Shown: positions 1 through 8,981, counted from the stretch's first letter. The stretch: 64,000 nt of DNA from Luteibacter aegosomatissinici (GCF_023078495.1 NZ_CP095742.1:3348001-3412000), one strand, 5' to 3'. The notes: generated from the letters alone by a model not told the origin. Numbers and translations: made by a program.

Positions 1-790
1 GCGCACGCAACGCGTTGTCACCGCGCTCCAGCGCGCGGGCGGTCGCTGGAAACAGGAACTCAAGCAAACCGCAGGCTTCGAGCATCTTGAAGCTCTTCAG
101 CCCATGGCCCGCGAGAAACAGTTTCAACGACTCGTCGAACAGGCGGGCGGGCGAGGCTTCTGTCAGCAGGTGCCCCAGCTTCTTGAACGGTGCGGACGCC
201 GACGGCGCGATGGTGAAGCCCAGCTTGGCCGCGAGACGCGCTGCACGCAGCATGCGCACGGGATCTTCGCGATAGCGCTGCTCAGGATCACCGATAAGCC
301 GCATGGTGCGGTCTTCCAGGTCCTGCATGCCGCCCACGTAATCGCGAACGCTGAAATCGGCGATGTCGTAATAAAGGGCGTTGACCCGGAAGTCGCGGCG
401 TACCGCATCTTCCTCGATCGTCCCCCAGATGTTGTCGCGGACGATTCGGCCATCGACGATGTGCCGGTCACCCTCACCCTCGGCCCCCTCCTCACCCGTA
501 CCACGGAAGGTGGCAACCTCGATGATCTCGGGGCCGAACACGACGTGGGCGAGCCGGAAGCGACGGCCAATCAACCGGCAGTTGCGGAACAGCCCTTTCA
601 CCTCTTCCGGCGTGGCGTTGGTCGCCACGTCGAAATCCTTGGGGTGGCCGCCCAGCAGTAGGTCGCGCACGGCACCGCCCACCAGGTACGCGGCGAACCC
701 GGCGTCATGCAGTCGGTAAAGCACGCGCAACGCGGCTTTGCTGATGTTCTTGCGGGAAATGGAGTGCTGTTCGCGCGGGATGATTCGCAT
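1..790 (-). CDS. pcnB: Poly(A) polymerase I, C-terminus cut by window edge
   Basis: Adds 3' poly(A) tails to RNA and so promotes RNA decay. Only the first 263 codons lie in the window; the frame is still open at base 1. The N-terminal nucleotidyltransferase fold is clear: the stretch [12 protein letters not shown] is followed by the DFDVAT acidic motif that binds metal in class II nucleotidyltransferases, then [16 protein letters not shown]. Near the edge, [16 protein letters not shown] matches the following helical domain. ATG at 790 is chosen because the conserved [14 protein letters not shown] block starts right after it; the frame stays open upstream and a TTG at 826 is possible. A perfect 8-bp inverted repeat lies at 843-860, upstream of the start. 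Confidence 0.93.
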   Translation of the reverse strand, partial: MRIIPREQHSISRKNISKAALRVLYRLHDAGFAAYLVGGAVRDLLLGGHPKDFDVATNATPEEVKGLFRNCRLIGRRFRLAHVVFGPEIIEVATFRGTGEEGAEGEGDRHIVDGRIVRDNIWGTIEEDAVRRDFRVNALYYDIADFSVRDYVGGMQDLEDRTMRLIGDPEQRYREDPVRMLRAARLAAKLGFTIAPSASAPFKKLGHLLTEASPARLFDESLKLFLAGHGLKSFKMLEACGLLEFLFPATARALERGDNALRA

Positions 791-952
791 ACCGTGCGGA
801 ACCTCGCCCCTTGATTCGGAATTCAAGCGGTTGGTGTCCTGGCGGGCGCCTTGGCGCCCGGGCAAGTGGCTGCCCCCACCGGCGGCCGGTGTCGGGATGA
901 ACGGGCCAAATGTAACGAATTCGACCCAATCCGACGAGCGGCTGCAAAGACG

Positions 953-980
953 TTGCCAGGCGGCGGAATTCGGATATACT
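953..980 (+). promoter_or_regulatory. Sigma70-type promoter of tRNA-Glu
   Basis: TTGCCA (953-958) and TATACT (975-980) are separated by 16 bp and lie 28 bp before the tRNA. The bases after the -10 box are GC-rich (agcgcgc), as in stringently controlled stable-RNA promoters. fdxA, 28 bp beyond the tRNA, may also be read from it. Confidence 0.7.
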
Positions 981-1008
981 AGCGCGCTTCGTACGTCTCG
1001 TACGACCC

Positions 1009-1084
1009 GCTCCCTTCGTCTAGTGGTCTAGGACACGGCCCTCTCAAGGCTGGAACACGAGTTCGAACCTCGTAGGGAGCGCCA
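1009..1084 (+). tRNA. tRNA-Glu, anticodon CTC
   Basis: A 76-nt cloverleaf. The acceptor stem GCTCCCT pairs with AGGGAGC, followed by discriminator G and an encoded CCA. The anticodon stem CGGCC/GGCTG encloses loop CTCTCAA with anticodon CTC at 1043-1045. The T arm carries GTTCGAACC. CTC reads GAG codons, which dominate in such a GC-rich genome. Confidence 0.95.
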
Positions 1085-1112
1085 CTTTCCTCTTCGGCGC
1101 CGAACCGTTCGC

Positions 1113-1436
1113 ATGACCTTTGTCGTTACCGACAACTGCATCAAGTGCAAGTACACGGACTGCGTCGAGGTTTGCCCCGTGGATGCCTTCCACGAAGGCC
1201 CGAACTTCCTGGTCATCAATCCGGACGAGTGCATCGACTGCACCCTCTGTGAGCCGGAATGCCCCATCAACGCGATCTACCCCGAGGACGATGTCCCCGC
1301 CGGGCAGGAGCCGTTCGTGGCGCTGAATGCCGAGCTGTCGAAGGATTGGCCGGTGATCACCGAGCGCAAGGATGGCATGCCGGACGCGAAGGACTGGGAA
1401 AACAAACCCAACAAGATCGAGCTGCTGCAGAAGTAG
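1113..1436 (+). CDS. fdxA: Seven-iron ferredoxin FdxA
   Basis: A soluble cytoplasmic electron carrier of 107 residues with one [3Fe-4S] and one [4Fe-4S] cluster. Cys9, Cys12, Cys17 and Cys21-Pro form the first motif; Cys40, Cys43, Cys46 and Cys50-Pro the second. The acidic C-terminal extension with a DWP segment is typical of the Azotobacter FdI/FdxA family. It starts 28 bp after the tRNA gene without a strong Shine-Dalgarno, and ends just before a strong terminator. Its redox partner cannot be told from the context. Confidence 0.95.
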   Translation: MTFVVTDNCIKCKYTDCVEVCPVDAFHEGPNFLVINPDECIDCTLCEPECPINAIYPEDDVPAGQEPFVALNAELSKDWPVITERKDGMPDAKDWENKPNKIELLQK

Positions 1437-1444
1437 GCTCCGAC

Positions 1445-1471
1445 AAAAAAAGGCCCCGCGGGGCCTTTTTT
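1445..1471 (+). terminator. Intrinsic terminator after fdxA
   Basis: The perfect palindrome AGGCCCCGCGGGGCCT is flanked by an A-run on the left and a T-run on the right, so it can act in both directions. It lies 8 bp after the fdxA stop. Confidence 0.9.
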
Positions 1472-1517
1472 GTTCTCCACGCCCGGCTTCTCCTGTGCGC
1501 CCCGCTCCTACAGAGGA

Positions 1518-1546
1518 TAAAAAAAGGCGCCCGATTGGGCGCCTTT
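1518..1546 (-). terminator. Intrinsic terminator after bamC
   Basis: A 10-bp perfect stem (AAAGGCGCCC/GGGCGCCTTT) with loop GATT. The A-run at 1518-1525 becomes a U-run on the minus strand, 21 bp beyond the bamC stop. Confidence 0.88.
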
Positions 1547-1567
1547 CGTTTGCAGCGAAACCAGGGC

Positions 1568-2173
1568 TTACTTGACGCCGAGGCGCGCCTTCAGCGAATC
1601 GATGACGCGACGCACGCCGCCTGCATCGCCCTGCGCACGCACCTCGGAGCCAGCGCCGCTGGCGTTGACCGTGAGCACCACCGGGTGCTTGTTGCCACCC
1701 TGCTGCGCGGCCTGCGGGCCGCCTTCGATCGCTGCATCGGGGTTCTTGTCGCTGCCGCCGAACATGCGCTTGAAGAAGCCACGCTTCTGTTCCGGCGCAC
1801 CCGAGGTCGCTGCGATCTGGAACGTGTGGGTATCGTCGTCATGCGCCGTCACGGTACCGACATCGCCAACCGCCAGCACTTCGCCGATGCGCTTGTAGGC
1901 CGCATCGGGGGCATCGGACAGGATGAAGCCATCCGAAACCGGGGCGGCGGCGGGAGCACCCGTGCCGGCGGCGTTACCCGACGCAGAGCCGGCATCCGGA
2001 ATCACCAGCGCCGCGCTCGTCGACGGGGTATCCATGCCCGGCGGAATTTCCAGCGGAGCTTCCTGCTTGGCCTTTTCCCACTGCTTGGTGGAGCGGAACG
2101 CGCCGCAGCCGGAAACGACCAGGACGGACAGGAGCAGTGCCGGGACGACCAGCGCGTACGAGGTTTTCTTCAT
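1568..2173 (-). CDS. bamC: BamC-like outer-membrane lipoprotein
   Basis: A probable lipoprotein subunit of the BAM complex, which inserts beta-barrel proteins into the outer membrane. The 201-residue product starts MKKTSYALVV and has a lipobox ending SGC near residue 26. A Pro/Ala/Gly-rich linker follows, and then a C-terminal helix-grip-like segment ending in a RVIDSLKARLG helix. It is shorter than E. coli BamC (about 344 residues), so one of the two helix-grip domains may be missing. Placement directly downstream of dapA matches the E. coli dapA-bamC order and supports the call. The frame is open further upstream, but ATG 2173 is the only start giving a signal peptide. Confidence 0.78.
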   Translation of the reverse strand: MKKTSYALVVPALLLSVLVVSGCGAFRSTKQWEKAKQEAPLEIPPGMDTPSTSAALVIPDAGSASGNAAGTGAPAAAPVSDGFILSDAPDAAYKRIGEVLAVGDVGTVTAHDDDTHTFQIAATSGAPEQKRGFFKRMFGGSDKNPDAAIEGGPQAAQQGGNKHPVVLTVNASGAGSEVRAQGDAGGVRRVIDSLKARLGVK

Positions 2174-2213
2174 GAACAAGGGTTCCGTTGGAAGCCGTTT
2201 TAATGGGGTTGCG

Positions 2214-3119
2214 TCAGGCGGCAGTCGCCAATGGTGCCAGAGCCGCGAGCGTTTCGCGCACTTTCGCCAGCGCCGGGCCGGGTTCCAGCTCGACCAGGGG
2301 CAGGCGGGGTGCCGCCAAACCCAGCCCCAGCATGGCCAGGCCGGCCTTGACGGGGATGGGGTTCGGCGCACAGTTCAGTGCGTCGATCAGGGGGGCCAGC
2401 CGGGCCGTGGCGCTGGCCGTGCGCCCTGCGTCACCCGAACGGGCGGCGTCGCAGAAGTCACGGAAAGGCTCCGGAACGAGATTGGCCACCACCGAAATGG
2501 TGCCTGCGGCGCCAGCCAGCATGGCCTGGTGGGCCGTACCGTCGTCACCGCTGAGGTAGACGAAATCGGCGCGAATAAGTTCCGCGATGGCCCGAATACG
2601 TTCTGGCTCACCCCGGGCTTCCTTGATACCGACGATGCCGGGGTGATCACGAAGCACCGCCACGGTCTCCGGCGCGATATCGCAGCCCGTGCGCGGCGGC
2701 ACGTTGTACAGGATGACAGGGAGGCCACCTTCGTCGGCCACGGCAAGAAAATGCCGGCGCATGCCTTCCTGGGTGGGCCGCACGTAAAACGGGGCCACGA
2801 CCAGCGCGGCATCCGCACCCAGGGCCCTGGCCCGGCGCGTGGTGGCAATGGTCTTCGCCGTACCGGCTTCGCCGGTGCCCGCGATGACCGGGATACGTTT
2901 GTCGATATGTTTCACCGCGAATGCGAGCAGGCGCTCGAATTCGTCATGCTCGAGGAAGTGCGATTCGCCCGTCGAACCCGCGACCACCACGGCCTGGGTG
3001 CCGCCGGCCAGCTGCTGGTCGAGCAGGCGGCCAAACGCGTCGAGATCGAGCGAACCGTCAGCGGCAAACGGGGTTGCCAATGCGGTGATGCTTCCGGAGA
3101 TATCCAAGGTGAAACCCAT
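2214..3119 (-). CDS. dapA: 4-hydroxy-tetrahydrodipicolinate synthase
   Basis: Condenses pyruvate with aspartate semialdehyde in lysine and diaminopimelate (cell wall) synthesis. About 301 residues form one TIM barrel. Visible are the N-terminal GSITALATPF strand, the VAGSTGE loop that binds the pyruvate carboxylate, the Tyr of VILYNVPPRTG and the Schiff-base Lys of GIVGIKEARG. ATG 3119 fits the family N-terminus; an ATG at 3140 would add MRRAGSS. It is divergent from gcvR and upstream of bamC, an arrangement shared with E. coli. Confidence 0.95.
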   Translation of the reverse strand: MGFTLDISGSITALATPFAADGSLDLDAFGRLLDQQLAGGTQAVVVAGSTGESHFLEHDEFERLLAFAVKHIDKRIPVIAGTGEAGTAKTIATTRRARALGADAALVVAPFYVRPTQEGMRRHFLAVADEGGLPVILYNVPPRTGCDIAPETVAVLRDHPGIVGIKEARGEPERIRAIAELIRADFVYLSGDDGTAHQAMLAGAAGTISVVANLVPEPFRDFCDAARSGDAGRTASATARLAPLIDALNCAPNPIPVKAGLAMLGLGLAAPRLPLVELEPGPALAKVRETLAALAPLATAA

Positions 3120-3215
3120 TGAGGAACCAGCCCTTCGCATGTTACCGGGGCGTTTCCGGGGAGTCCATTCGCCCTGATGCGGCCGCCACCGCCCGCCGTG
3201 TCTTGCTAGTGTCCG

Positions 3216-3848
3216 ATGGCCCCCGTTAAGCTCGGGCCAACAGCGACGCCCCGCGCCCCGCGGGCCGCGCCATGGGTAGTAAAGGCCTTGAACCGTTCTG
3301 TAGCACGCAGCGCCGCCGCCGATAACCAGTTACTTATCTCGACACTGTCGCCGGCGCACCGCGCGCCGATCCTCGCCCTCGCCAAGCGTATCGCCGATTC
3401 CGGGTGCAACCTGGCCGATGCCCGGGTTTCCACCATCGGCAACGACACCTCCGTGATGCTATTGGCGTCAGGCTCCTGGGATGCGGTGGCCAAGCTGGAA
3501 ACGGCGGTGGGCAAGCTGGCCCGGGATGAAGAACTGCAGATCGTCCACTACCGCACGACGCCGCGCGAGCCGACGGCGCACCTGCTGCCGTACCTGGTGG
3601 AAGTGATCGCCGCCGATCGCCCGGGCATCCTGGTCAAGATCATCGAGTTCTTTTCGCGCCGTGACATCAGCGTGGAGCAGCTCTCTTCCATGCGCTACCA
3701 GGCCATGCAGACCGGCGCGGAGATGTTCCAGGCGCAGATCACGATCGGCATTCCGTCCGAAACGCATATCGCCGCGCTGCGCGACGATTTCCTCGAACTG
3801 TGCGATGGCCTCAACCTCGATGCCATCATGGACCCGGTAAAGTTCTGA
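3216..3848 (+). CDS. gcvR: Glycine cleavage regulator-like ACT protein
   Basis: A 210-residue protein with two ACT domains, at about residues 38-115 and 124-205. The second begins YLVEVIAADRPGILVKI, the usual ligand-binding ACT signature. In E. coli GcvR binds glycine and blocks GcvA activation of the glycine cleavage operon; whether a GcvA partner exists here cannot be seen. The dapA-gcvR-bcp order is the E. coli one. The first 35 residues look non-conserved, so the true start may be later, for example TTG around 3292. No strong Shine-Dalgarno supports ATG 3216. Confidence 0.8.
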   Translation: MAPVKLGPTATPRAPRAAPWVVKALNRSVARSAAADNQLLISTLSPAHRAPILALAKRIADSGCNLADARVSTIGNDTSVMLLASGSWDAVAKLETAVGKLARDEELQIVHYRTTPREPTAHLLPYLVEVIAADRPGILVKIIEFFSRRDISVEQLSSMRYQAMQTGAEMFQAQITIGIPSETHIAALRDDFLELCDGLNLDAIMDPVKF

Positions 3849-3871
3849 CCCCAGGGAATAAAACACATCGC

Positions 3872-4333
3872 ATGATCGGCAAGGGTAAGAAGGTTCCGAA
3901 ACTCAAGGGCACGCTCGGCGACGCTTCCACGCTGGCGCTGTCATCCCTCTCCGGCAAGTGGGTCGTCGTGTTCTTCTACCCCAAGGACAACACGCCGGGC
4001 TGCACGAACGAAGCCAAGGATTTCCGCGACCACTACGCCGAATTCCAGGCGCGTGGCGCCGAAGTCATCGGGGTATCGCGCGATTCGGTGCGCTCGCACG
4101 CGAACTACGCAGCAAAGCACGAACTCCCCTTCCCCCTCGTTTCCGACGCCGATGAAGCCTGGTGCCAGGCCTTCGACGTCATCCACGAGAAGGTGCTGTA
4201 CGGCAAAAAGTACATGGGTGTCGTACGCAGCACGTTTCTCATCGACCCGGATGGCAAGGTGTTCGCGGAGTGGCGCGGGGTGAAAATCCCCGGCCATGCG
4301 CAAGCCGTCCTTGAGAGTGTTCCCACCGCGTGA
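3872..4333 (+). CDS. bcp: Thioredoxin-dependent peroxiredoxin, Bcp/PrxQ type
   Basis: Reduces hydrogen peroxide and organic peroxides in the cytoplasm. The 153-residue product has the peroxidatic Cys44 in NTPGCTNEAKDF. Position 49, where E. coli-type Bcp has the resolving Cys, is Lys, and the alternative helix-3 position (near residue 80) is Ala. The only other Cys is Cys98 in EAWCQAF. This suggests a 1-Cys mechanism or an unusual resolving partner. ATG 3872 is chosen over an in-frame ATG inside gcvR because it begins the family's N-terminus, 23 bp after the gcvR stop. Confidence 0.92.
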   Translation: MIGKGKKVPKLKGTLGDASTLALSSLSGKWVVVFFYPKDNTPGCTNEAKDFRDHYAEFQARGAEVIGVSRDSVRSHANYAAKHELPFPLVSDADEAWCQAFDVIHEKVLYGKKYMGVVRSTFLIDPDGKVFAEWRGVKIPGHAQAVLESVPTA

Positions 4334-4415
4334 CGGACACCGCGCCACGCGGCTCCTTCCCCCGGCCACGGCCGCGTAGCCGGGTTTTGCAACCTCCGCA
4401 TGAGGTCACTTCCGC

Positions 4416-5804
4416 ATGACCGGAAGCAAGCGCATCTACGCCCTCGACACCAACGTGCTGCTGCACGATCCGACCTCGCTGTTCCGCTTTGAGGAACACG
4501 ATGTCTTCATACCGATGACGGTGCTGGAGGAACTGGACGACAAGAAGAAAGGTGGCTCGGAAGTTTCACGCAACGGCCGCCAGGTAAGCCGCTTCCTCAA
4601 CGAGCTCATCGAGCGCGGCGGCCACGACGGACTCCGCGAAGGGGTCGAACTGAGCAACCCCCAGGGTATCAAGCTCAAGCGCGGCGCGGTGGGCCGCCTG
4701 TTCTTCCAGCAACGTACCAGCCACGGCAACGGCAAGGCGGATAACCAGATCCTGGCCGCGGTCATCGACTTGCGCGACCAGTACCCCGATCGCCCGGTCA
4801 TCCTGGTCAGCAAGGACATCAACCTCCGGATCAAGGCCTCGATCTACGGCATCACCGCCGAGGATTACGAGAACGATCGCGCGCTCGATGATTTCGCCCT
4901 GCTCTTCACCGGTTCAGACCAGCTGCCGGAGGATTTCTGGAGCCTGCACCCCGAGCTCCGTTCGTGGAACGAGCGTGGTCGCACGTTCTACGAAGTAGAT
5001 GTACGCGACGACGAGCTCTGGTATCCGAACCAATGCCTGTACATGCCGGGCGAGAACGACGTCGAGCTGCGCGTGCTCGAGATCCGCGGCGACGAGGACC
5101 ACCGCAGGGCGAAACTGGTCCTGCTCGATGACCATACCCACGCCGCGCACGGCGTGTGGGGTATTGCGGCACGTAACCGCGAGCAGAACTTCGCGATGAA
5201 CCTGCTGATGGATCCCGACGTGGATTTCGTCACGCTGCTTGGCACGGCAGGTACCGGCAAGACCCTGCTCGCGCTCGCCGCCGGCCTGGCCCAGGTCATG
5301 GACCAGCAGCGGTACCGCGAGATCATCATGACTCGCGCCACCGTGTCGGTCGGCGAAGACATTGGCTTCCTCCCCGGTACGGAAGAGGAAAAGATGACCC
5401 CGTGGATGGGCGCGCTCACCGATAACCTGGAAGTGCTCGCCAACCCCGAGGAAGGTGGATCGTGGGGCCGCCAGGCCACCAACGACCTGCTCGCCTCGCG
5501 GGTGAAGATCCGCTCGCTGAACTTCATGCGCGGCCGAACGTTCCTCAGCCGCTACCTCATCATCGACGAGGCGCAGAACCTTACGCCCAAGCAGATGAAG
5601 ACGCTGATCACGCGCGCGGGCCCGGGCACGAAGATCGTGTGCCTTGGCAATGTGGAGCAGATCGACACGCCGTACCTCACCGAAACCACCTCGGGCCTGA
5701 CCTACGCGGTGGACCGCTTCAAGATGTGGGCCCATTCCGGCCACATCACCCTGAAGCGCGGCGAACGTTCGCGCCTGGCCGATTTCGCTTCCGAAGCCTT
5801 GTGA
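4416..5804 (+). CDS. phoH: PhoH-family ATPase with N-terminal PIN domain
   Basis: A 462-residue two-domain protein (PhoH2/YlaK type). Residues 1 to about 150 are a PIN ribonuclease domain starting YALDTNVLLHDP with acidic catalytic residues (DTN, EELDD). The C-terminal half is a PhoH P-loop ATPase with Walker A GTAGTGKT at 276-283 and Walker B LIIDEAQN. Related proteins act as RNA helicase-ribonucleases. The thiD start overlaps its stop codon, so the two are translationally coupled. Despite the name, no PHO box was seen upstream. Confidence 0.92.
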   Translation: MTGSKRIYALDTNVLLHDPTSLFRFEEHDVFIPMTVLEELDDKKKGGSEVSRNGRQVSRFLNELIERGGHDGLREGVELSNPQGIKLKRGAVGRLFFQQRTSHGNGKADNQILAAVIDLRDQYPDRPVILVSKDINLRIKASIYGITAEDYENDRALDDFALLFTGSDQLPEDFWSLHPELRSWNERGRTFYEVDVRDDELWYPNQCLYMPGENDVELRVLEIRGDEDHRRAKLVLLDDHTHAAHGVWGIAARNREQNFAMNLLMDPDVDFVTLLGTAGTGKTLLALAAGLAQVMDQQRYREIIMTRATVSVGEDIGFLPGTEEEKMTPWMGALTDNLEVLANPEEGGSWGRQATNDLLASRVKIRSLNFMRGRTFLSRYLIIDEAQNLTPKQMKTLITRAGPGTKIVCLGNVEQIDTPYLTETTSGLTYAVDRFKMWAHSGHITLKRGERSRLADFASEAL

Positions 5805-6577
5805 CGGTCGCGAAACCCAACACCCTCACCATCGCCGGATCCGACTCCGGCGGTGGTGCGGGGATCCAGGCTGACCTGAAGACGTTCCACTCGCTGGGCA
5901 CGCACGGGCTGACCGCGATCACGGCGGTCACCTCGCAAAACACCCGAGGCGTTTCCGCGGTGCACACGTTGCCGCTCGCCCATGTGCGTAGCCAGATCGA
6001 GGCCGTGTTCGCCGACTTCCCGATTGCTGGGGTGAAGACGGGCATGCTCGGCTCCGCCGCCATCACACGGCTCGTAGCTAAAGAATTGGCCGCACGACAG
6101 CCACCGTGGCTAGTGGTCGACCCGGTGATGATTGCCACGAGCGGCGCCCGCCTGCTCGATGAGAACGCGCTAGACGCCCTGCTCACACGACTCATTCCGC
6201 TGGCAGATATCCTCACGCCCAACCTGCCCGAGGCAGAGGCCCTCCTGGGCCGGCGGATCGGCAAGGCCTTCGACGAGGCCGGGGCTGATTTACTCGCCCT
6301 GGGCTGCGGCGGCGTGCTGCTGAAGGGGGGCCATGCTAACGGCCGGCAGATCGTGGATCGTTACTACGACGCGACCGGCGCGCTCGCATTTGAACACCCC
6401 CGCCTTCCCTTCGAGGGCCACGGCAGCGGCTGCACCCTTGCTTCGGCCGTCACAGCCCACCTGGCACGGGGCAAAGCGCCGCAGGCGGCTGTCCGCGCTG
6501 CCATTTCCTGGCTGGACAAGGCTTTCCGGGGGGCGTGGCGCCCAGGCGGCGGCGCCGTCCACGTGCTGGCGCACTAA
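5801..6577 (+). CDS. thiD: Hydroxymethylpyrimidine/phosphomethylpyrimidine kinase
   Basis: Phosphorylates HMP and HMP-P for thiamine pyrophosphate synthesis. The 258-residue ribokinase-fold protein opens with TIAGSDSGGGAGIQADLK, which binds HMP, and carries GHGSGCTLASAV near the C-terminus, whose Asp-less GSGC loop is the family anion hole. GTG 5801 overlaps the phoH stop as GTGA. A longer open frame upstream lies wholly inside phoH and is rejected. No other thi gene is nearby. Confidence 0.92.
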   Translation: MTVAKPNTLTIAGSDSGGGAGIQADLKTFHSLGTHGLTAITAVTSQNTRGVSAVHTLPLAHVRSQIEAVFADFPIAGVKTGMLGSAAITRLVAKELAARQPPWLVVDPVMIATSGARLLDENALDALLTRLIPLADILTPNLPEAEALLGRRIGKAFDEAGADLLALGCGGVLLKGGHANGRQIVDRYYDATGALAFEHPRLPFEGHGSGCTLASAVTAHLARGKAPQAAVRAAISWLDKAFRGAWRPGGGAVHVLAH

Positions 6578-6653
6578 GCCCGGAGTAAACTAAGCGCGTT
6601 GATACGGGCCTGAACGGGCCGCATGTATCGCCCGTCCTTTCGAGTGCAACCCC

Positions 6654-7604
6654 ATGAATCTCCTCGGGCCCCGCTTCATCGTCCTGTACCTGTTGATCCT
6701 GTTCACGCTATGCGTGCTACTGGTGCACCTGCGTGGCCGCTCGCGCCTGCGATTCGATCGCCAGCTGGTGGATCACTCGGCGCTGTTCGCCCCGTACAAC
6801 CTGTTGATGTACGCATTTTCAGCGGTGCCCGCACGGCCCATCCTGGATCGCAGCGGGTTCCCGCAACTCGATCTGCTGCAGAACAACTGGCAGAAAATCC
6901 GCGAAGAGGCCATGCACCTGTTTGACGAGGGCTACATTCGCTCGGCGGAAAAGCATAACGATGCCTCGTTCAACTCGTTCTTCAAGCAGGGCTGGAAGCG
7001 CTTTTACCTTAAGTGGTACGGCGAACCGCTCGCATCCGCAGAGGCCCTTTGCCCGGAGACGGTGAAGCTGCTGAACTCGATCCCGAGCGTGAAGGCGGCC
7101 ATGTTCGCCCTGCTGCCGCCGGGCAGCCGCCTGAATCCGCACCGCGATCCGTTCGCCGGTTCGCTGCGCTACCACCTTGGCCTGATCACGCCCAATTCGG
7201 ACGACTGCCGCATCTTCGTCGATGGCGAAATGCACGCCTGGCGCGATGGCAAGGATGTGGTGTTCGACGAAACCTATGTGCATTGGGCGGAGAACCGCAC
7301 CGACCAGACCCGTGTGATCCTGTTCGCCGATGTGGAGCGACCGCTCAAGTTCGGCCTGATGACGGCGATCAACAAGCGGGTCGGTGCCTTCATGGGCTCG
7401 ATCACCGCCTCGCCCAACAGCGATGACGGCAAGGAACAGGTGGGCTTCGTGAACCGCATGTTCGCCCTGAACCAGCGTGGCCGCGAGCGCACCCGCAAAT
7501 TCAAGAAGGCCAACCCGAAGCTGTTTCGCGTCCTCAAGTACATCGGCATCGTGGTGATGGTCTGGCTGGTGTTCCTGGCGCCCTACCCCTTCTTCCGGGG
7601 TTAA
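6654..7604 (+). CDS. lpxO: Aspartyl/asparaginyl beta-hydroxylase, LpxO-like
   Basis: A probable Fe(II)/2-oxoglutarate dioxygenase that 2-hydroxylates a lipid A acyl chain at the inner membrane. The 316-residue protein has TM helices at both ends (residues about 7-26 and 292-312), with the catalytic domain between them. Residues near 162-175 give the HxD motif NPHRDPF and SLRYHLGL. A later His in ETYVHWAENRTDQTRVIL completes the iron site and supplies the Arg for 2-oxoglutarate. The C-terminal TM helix is usual for bacterial LpxO relatives. Exact substrate is inferred from the family. Confidence 0.85.
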   Translation: MNLLGPRFIVLYLLILFTLCVLLVHLRGRSRLRFDRQLVDHSALFAPYNLLMYAFSAVPARPILDRSGFPQLDLLQNNWQKIREEAMHLFDEGYIRSAEKHNDASFNSFFKQGWKRFYLKWYGEPLASAEALCPETVKLLNSIPSVKAAMFALLPPGSRLNPHRDPFAGSLRYHLGLITPNSDDCRIFVDGEMHAWRDGKDVVFDETYVHWAENRTDQTRVILFADVERPLKFGLMTAINKRVGAFMGSITASPNSDDGKEQVGFVNRMFALNQRGRERTRKFKKANPKLFRVLKYIGIVVMVWLVFLAPYPFFRG

Positions 7605-7677
7605 AGAAGATTTCACGCGCCGCAGGATCAAGCGGCGCGATACTCCGGACGGGGTGAGCCTGAACGGAGACAAGGGC

Positions 7678-8238
7678 ATGAAGCAGCTTGGCTGGTTTCT
7701 CGCACTAGTGGTTCCCACGATTGCCGCAGCGGCCCCGCCGCCGGCACATGTCATTCCACCCGGAACCCCGCCCCTCGCCGCCGTCCCGGCCGCGGGTGTT
7801 CAACGCGATCTGGGCCTGCTAGTCGATGGGCTTGTCGCCGACCTCACCAAGGACTCCACCAGCCAGGCCCGCGCGTTCAAGACGCTGATCGGCCTTGGCA
7901 GGCCAGCGGTCCCGTACGTGGTAGCCCACCTGGGCGATAGCCGCCCGCTGCCCGAGCAATCGATCTGGGTGCAGGCGGTAACGGGCCGCTCGGATACGCA
8001 ATACCACCCGTGGTACGTGCATGATGGGCTGCTTGCGGTCCTGAAGGAGCTGACGGGCTATGCGCGTGCACCGATGACGGGGCACTTGTTGCCTTCGCAG
8101 CGTGCGAAGAGCGTGCGTAAGTGGGTGGCGTATTGCGTGGACCGCTACCCGGCGCAGGCGGCGGTTTGCCAGCGGGCGCTGGAGAATACGTCCATCACGG
8201 CGGATAGTCGTGATCCGCAGGTGGCCGACGCCAAATAG
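7678..8238 (+). CDS. Exported protein of unknown function
   Basis: 186 residues. A signal peptide (KQLGWFLALVVPTIAAAAP) is followed by a Pro-rich linker and a helical region with Cys residues near the C-terminus (YCVDRYP, AVCQRAL). The segment AFKTLIGLGRPAVPYVVAHLGD resembles a HEAT-like helical repeat. ATG 7678 is preferred to GTG 7654 because the signal peptide starts there and GGAG lies 7-8 bp upstream. No enzyme motif was recognised. It stands alone before the repeat island. Confidence 0.7.
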   Translation: MKQLGWFLALVVPTIAAAAPPPAHVIPPGTPPLAAVPAAGVQRDLGLLVDGLVADLTKDSTSQARAFKTLIGLGRPAVPYVVAHLGDSRPLPEQSIWVQAVTGRSDTQYHPWYVHDGLLAVLKELTGYARAPMTGHLLPSQRAKSVRKWVAYCVDRYPAQAAVCQRALENTSITADSRDPQVADAK

Positions 8239-8756
8239 GCGCACGGTGTCGAGCTGTTAAGCGGTTCATTCGCATTCGCGAATGCGTGTAGCCAGCGGCT
8301 TGCGCCGCCTAGTGCTTGTGGGCTTGAGGCCGAGAGCCGCCGGTGCCCACCCTCGCGTCGATGCTGCGGCTACGCCGCCATGTCTTTGATTCGCGCACAA
8401 GGTGCGCTCCTACAACCGCCGCCCCGTTAGCGAGCCATGGGCCAGCCCTATGTAAGGCTGGCCTACGGCCGCTCTCTTGTGCGGAACTCGCCTCGAGGGT
8501 GGGCACCGACGGCTCTTTTGACCCATGAGGTTGGGTGGTGGGAGAGCCGGTGCGTTGTCTGCGGGTCGATCGGTGCGTTCGGACACGTGCGGACGGACAG
8601 CGGCTTCGTCCGCGGACAGTAGTGATTGTGTGGCGTGGTTCGGCGCAAACGGCGTCGTGGCGCCGTTTGCGGGCCGTTGATGGGGTTGGCACGGCGGATG
8701 CAACGTCTTGGGTAACGGGGCCTGGCCCCATCTGTCCCACCTCACGGAGCATCGCC

Positions 8757-8888
8757 ATGAACGCTGAAACCTTCCTGCTCAAGTCCTTCTTCGTTGCTGC
8801 CGTGCTGACTTGCGTGTTGGCGATGGGGGCATTTGTCACGGCCAGCCCGTCGCAGCTGCCGGCGAACGTGGTGGCCGTCGCGCGTTGA
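8757..8888 (+). CDS. Possible 43-residue single-TM protein inside repeat island 1
   Basis: A short frame MNAETFLLKSFF followed by a hydrophobic stretch of about 18 residues (FVAAVLTCVLAMGAFVTA) and a short tail. GGAG at 8746-8749 sits 7 bp before the ATG, a good ribosome site for this genome. It lies between the two arms of the repeat island and no homologue is recognised. It could be a genuine small membrane protein or chance. Confidence 0.45.
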   Translation: MNAETFLLKSFFVAAVLTCVLAMGAFVTASPSQLPANVVAVAR

Positions 8889-8981
8889 TGGGTTGCGGCG
8901 TCATCGCCGCGTCGGCTGATCGCGTGCAAGCACGCTCCCACACGAGCCTGGTCCATCCATTTATCAAATCGCGATATAGCC

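Noticed and set aside
104-661. A 185-codon plus-strand frame at the left edge
   Set aside because: Antisense of pcnB, whose minus-strand translation shows the nucleotidyltransferase motifs.
843-860. Perfect inverted repeat CGGGCGCC-TT-GGCGCCCG upstream of pcnB
   Set aside because: The 2-base loop and lack of a U-run argue against a terminator, and nothing links it to a known operator; recorded only in the pcnB entry.
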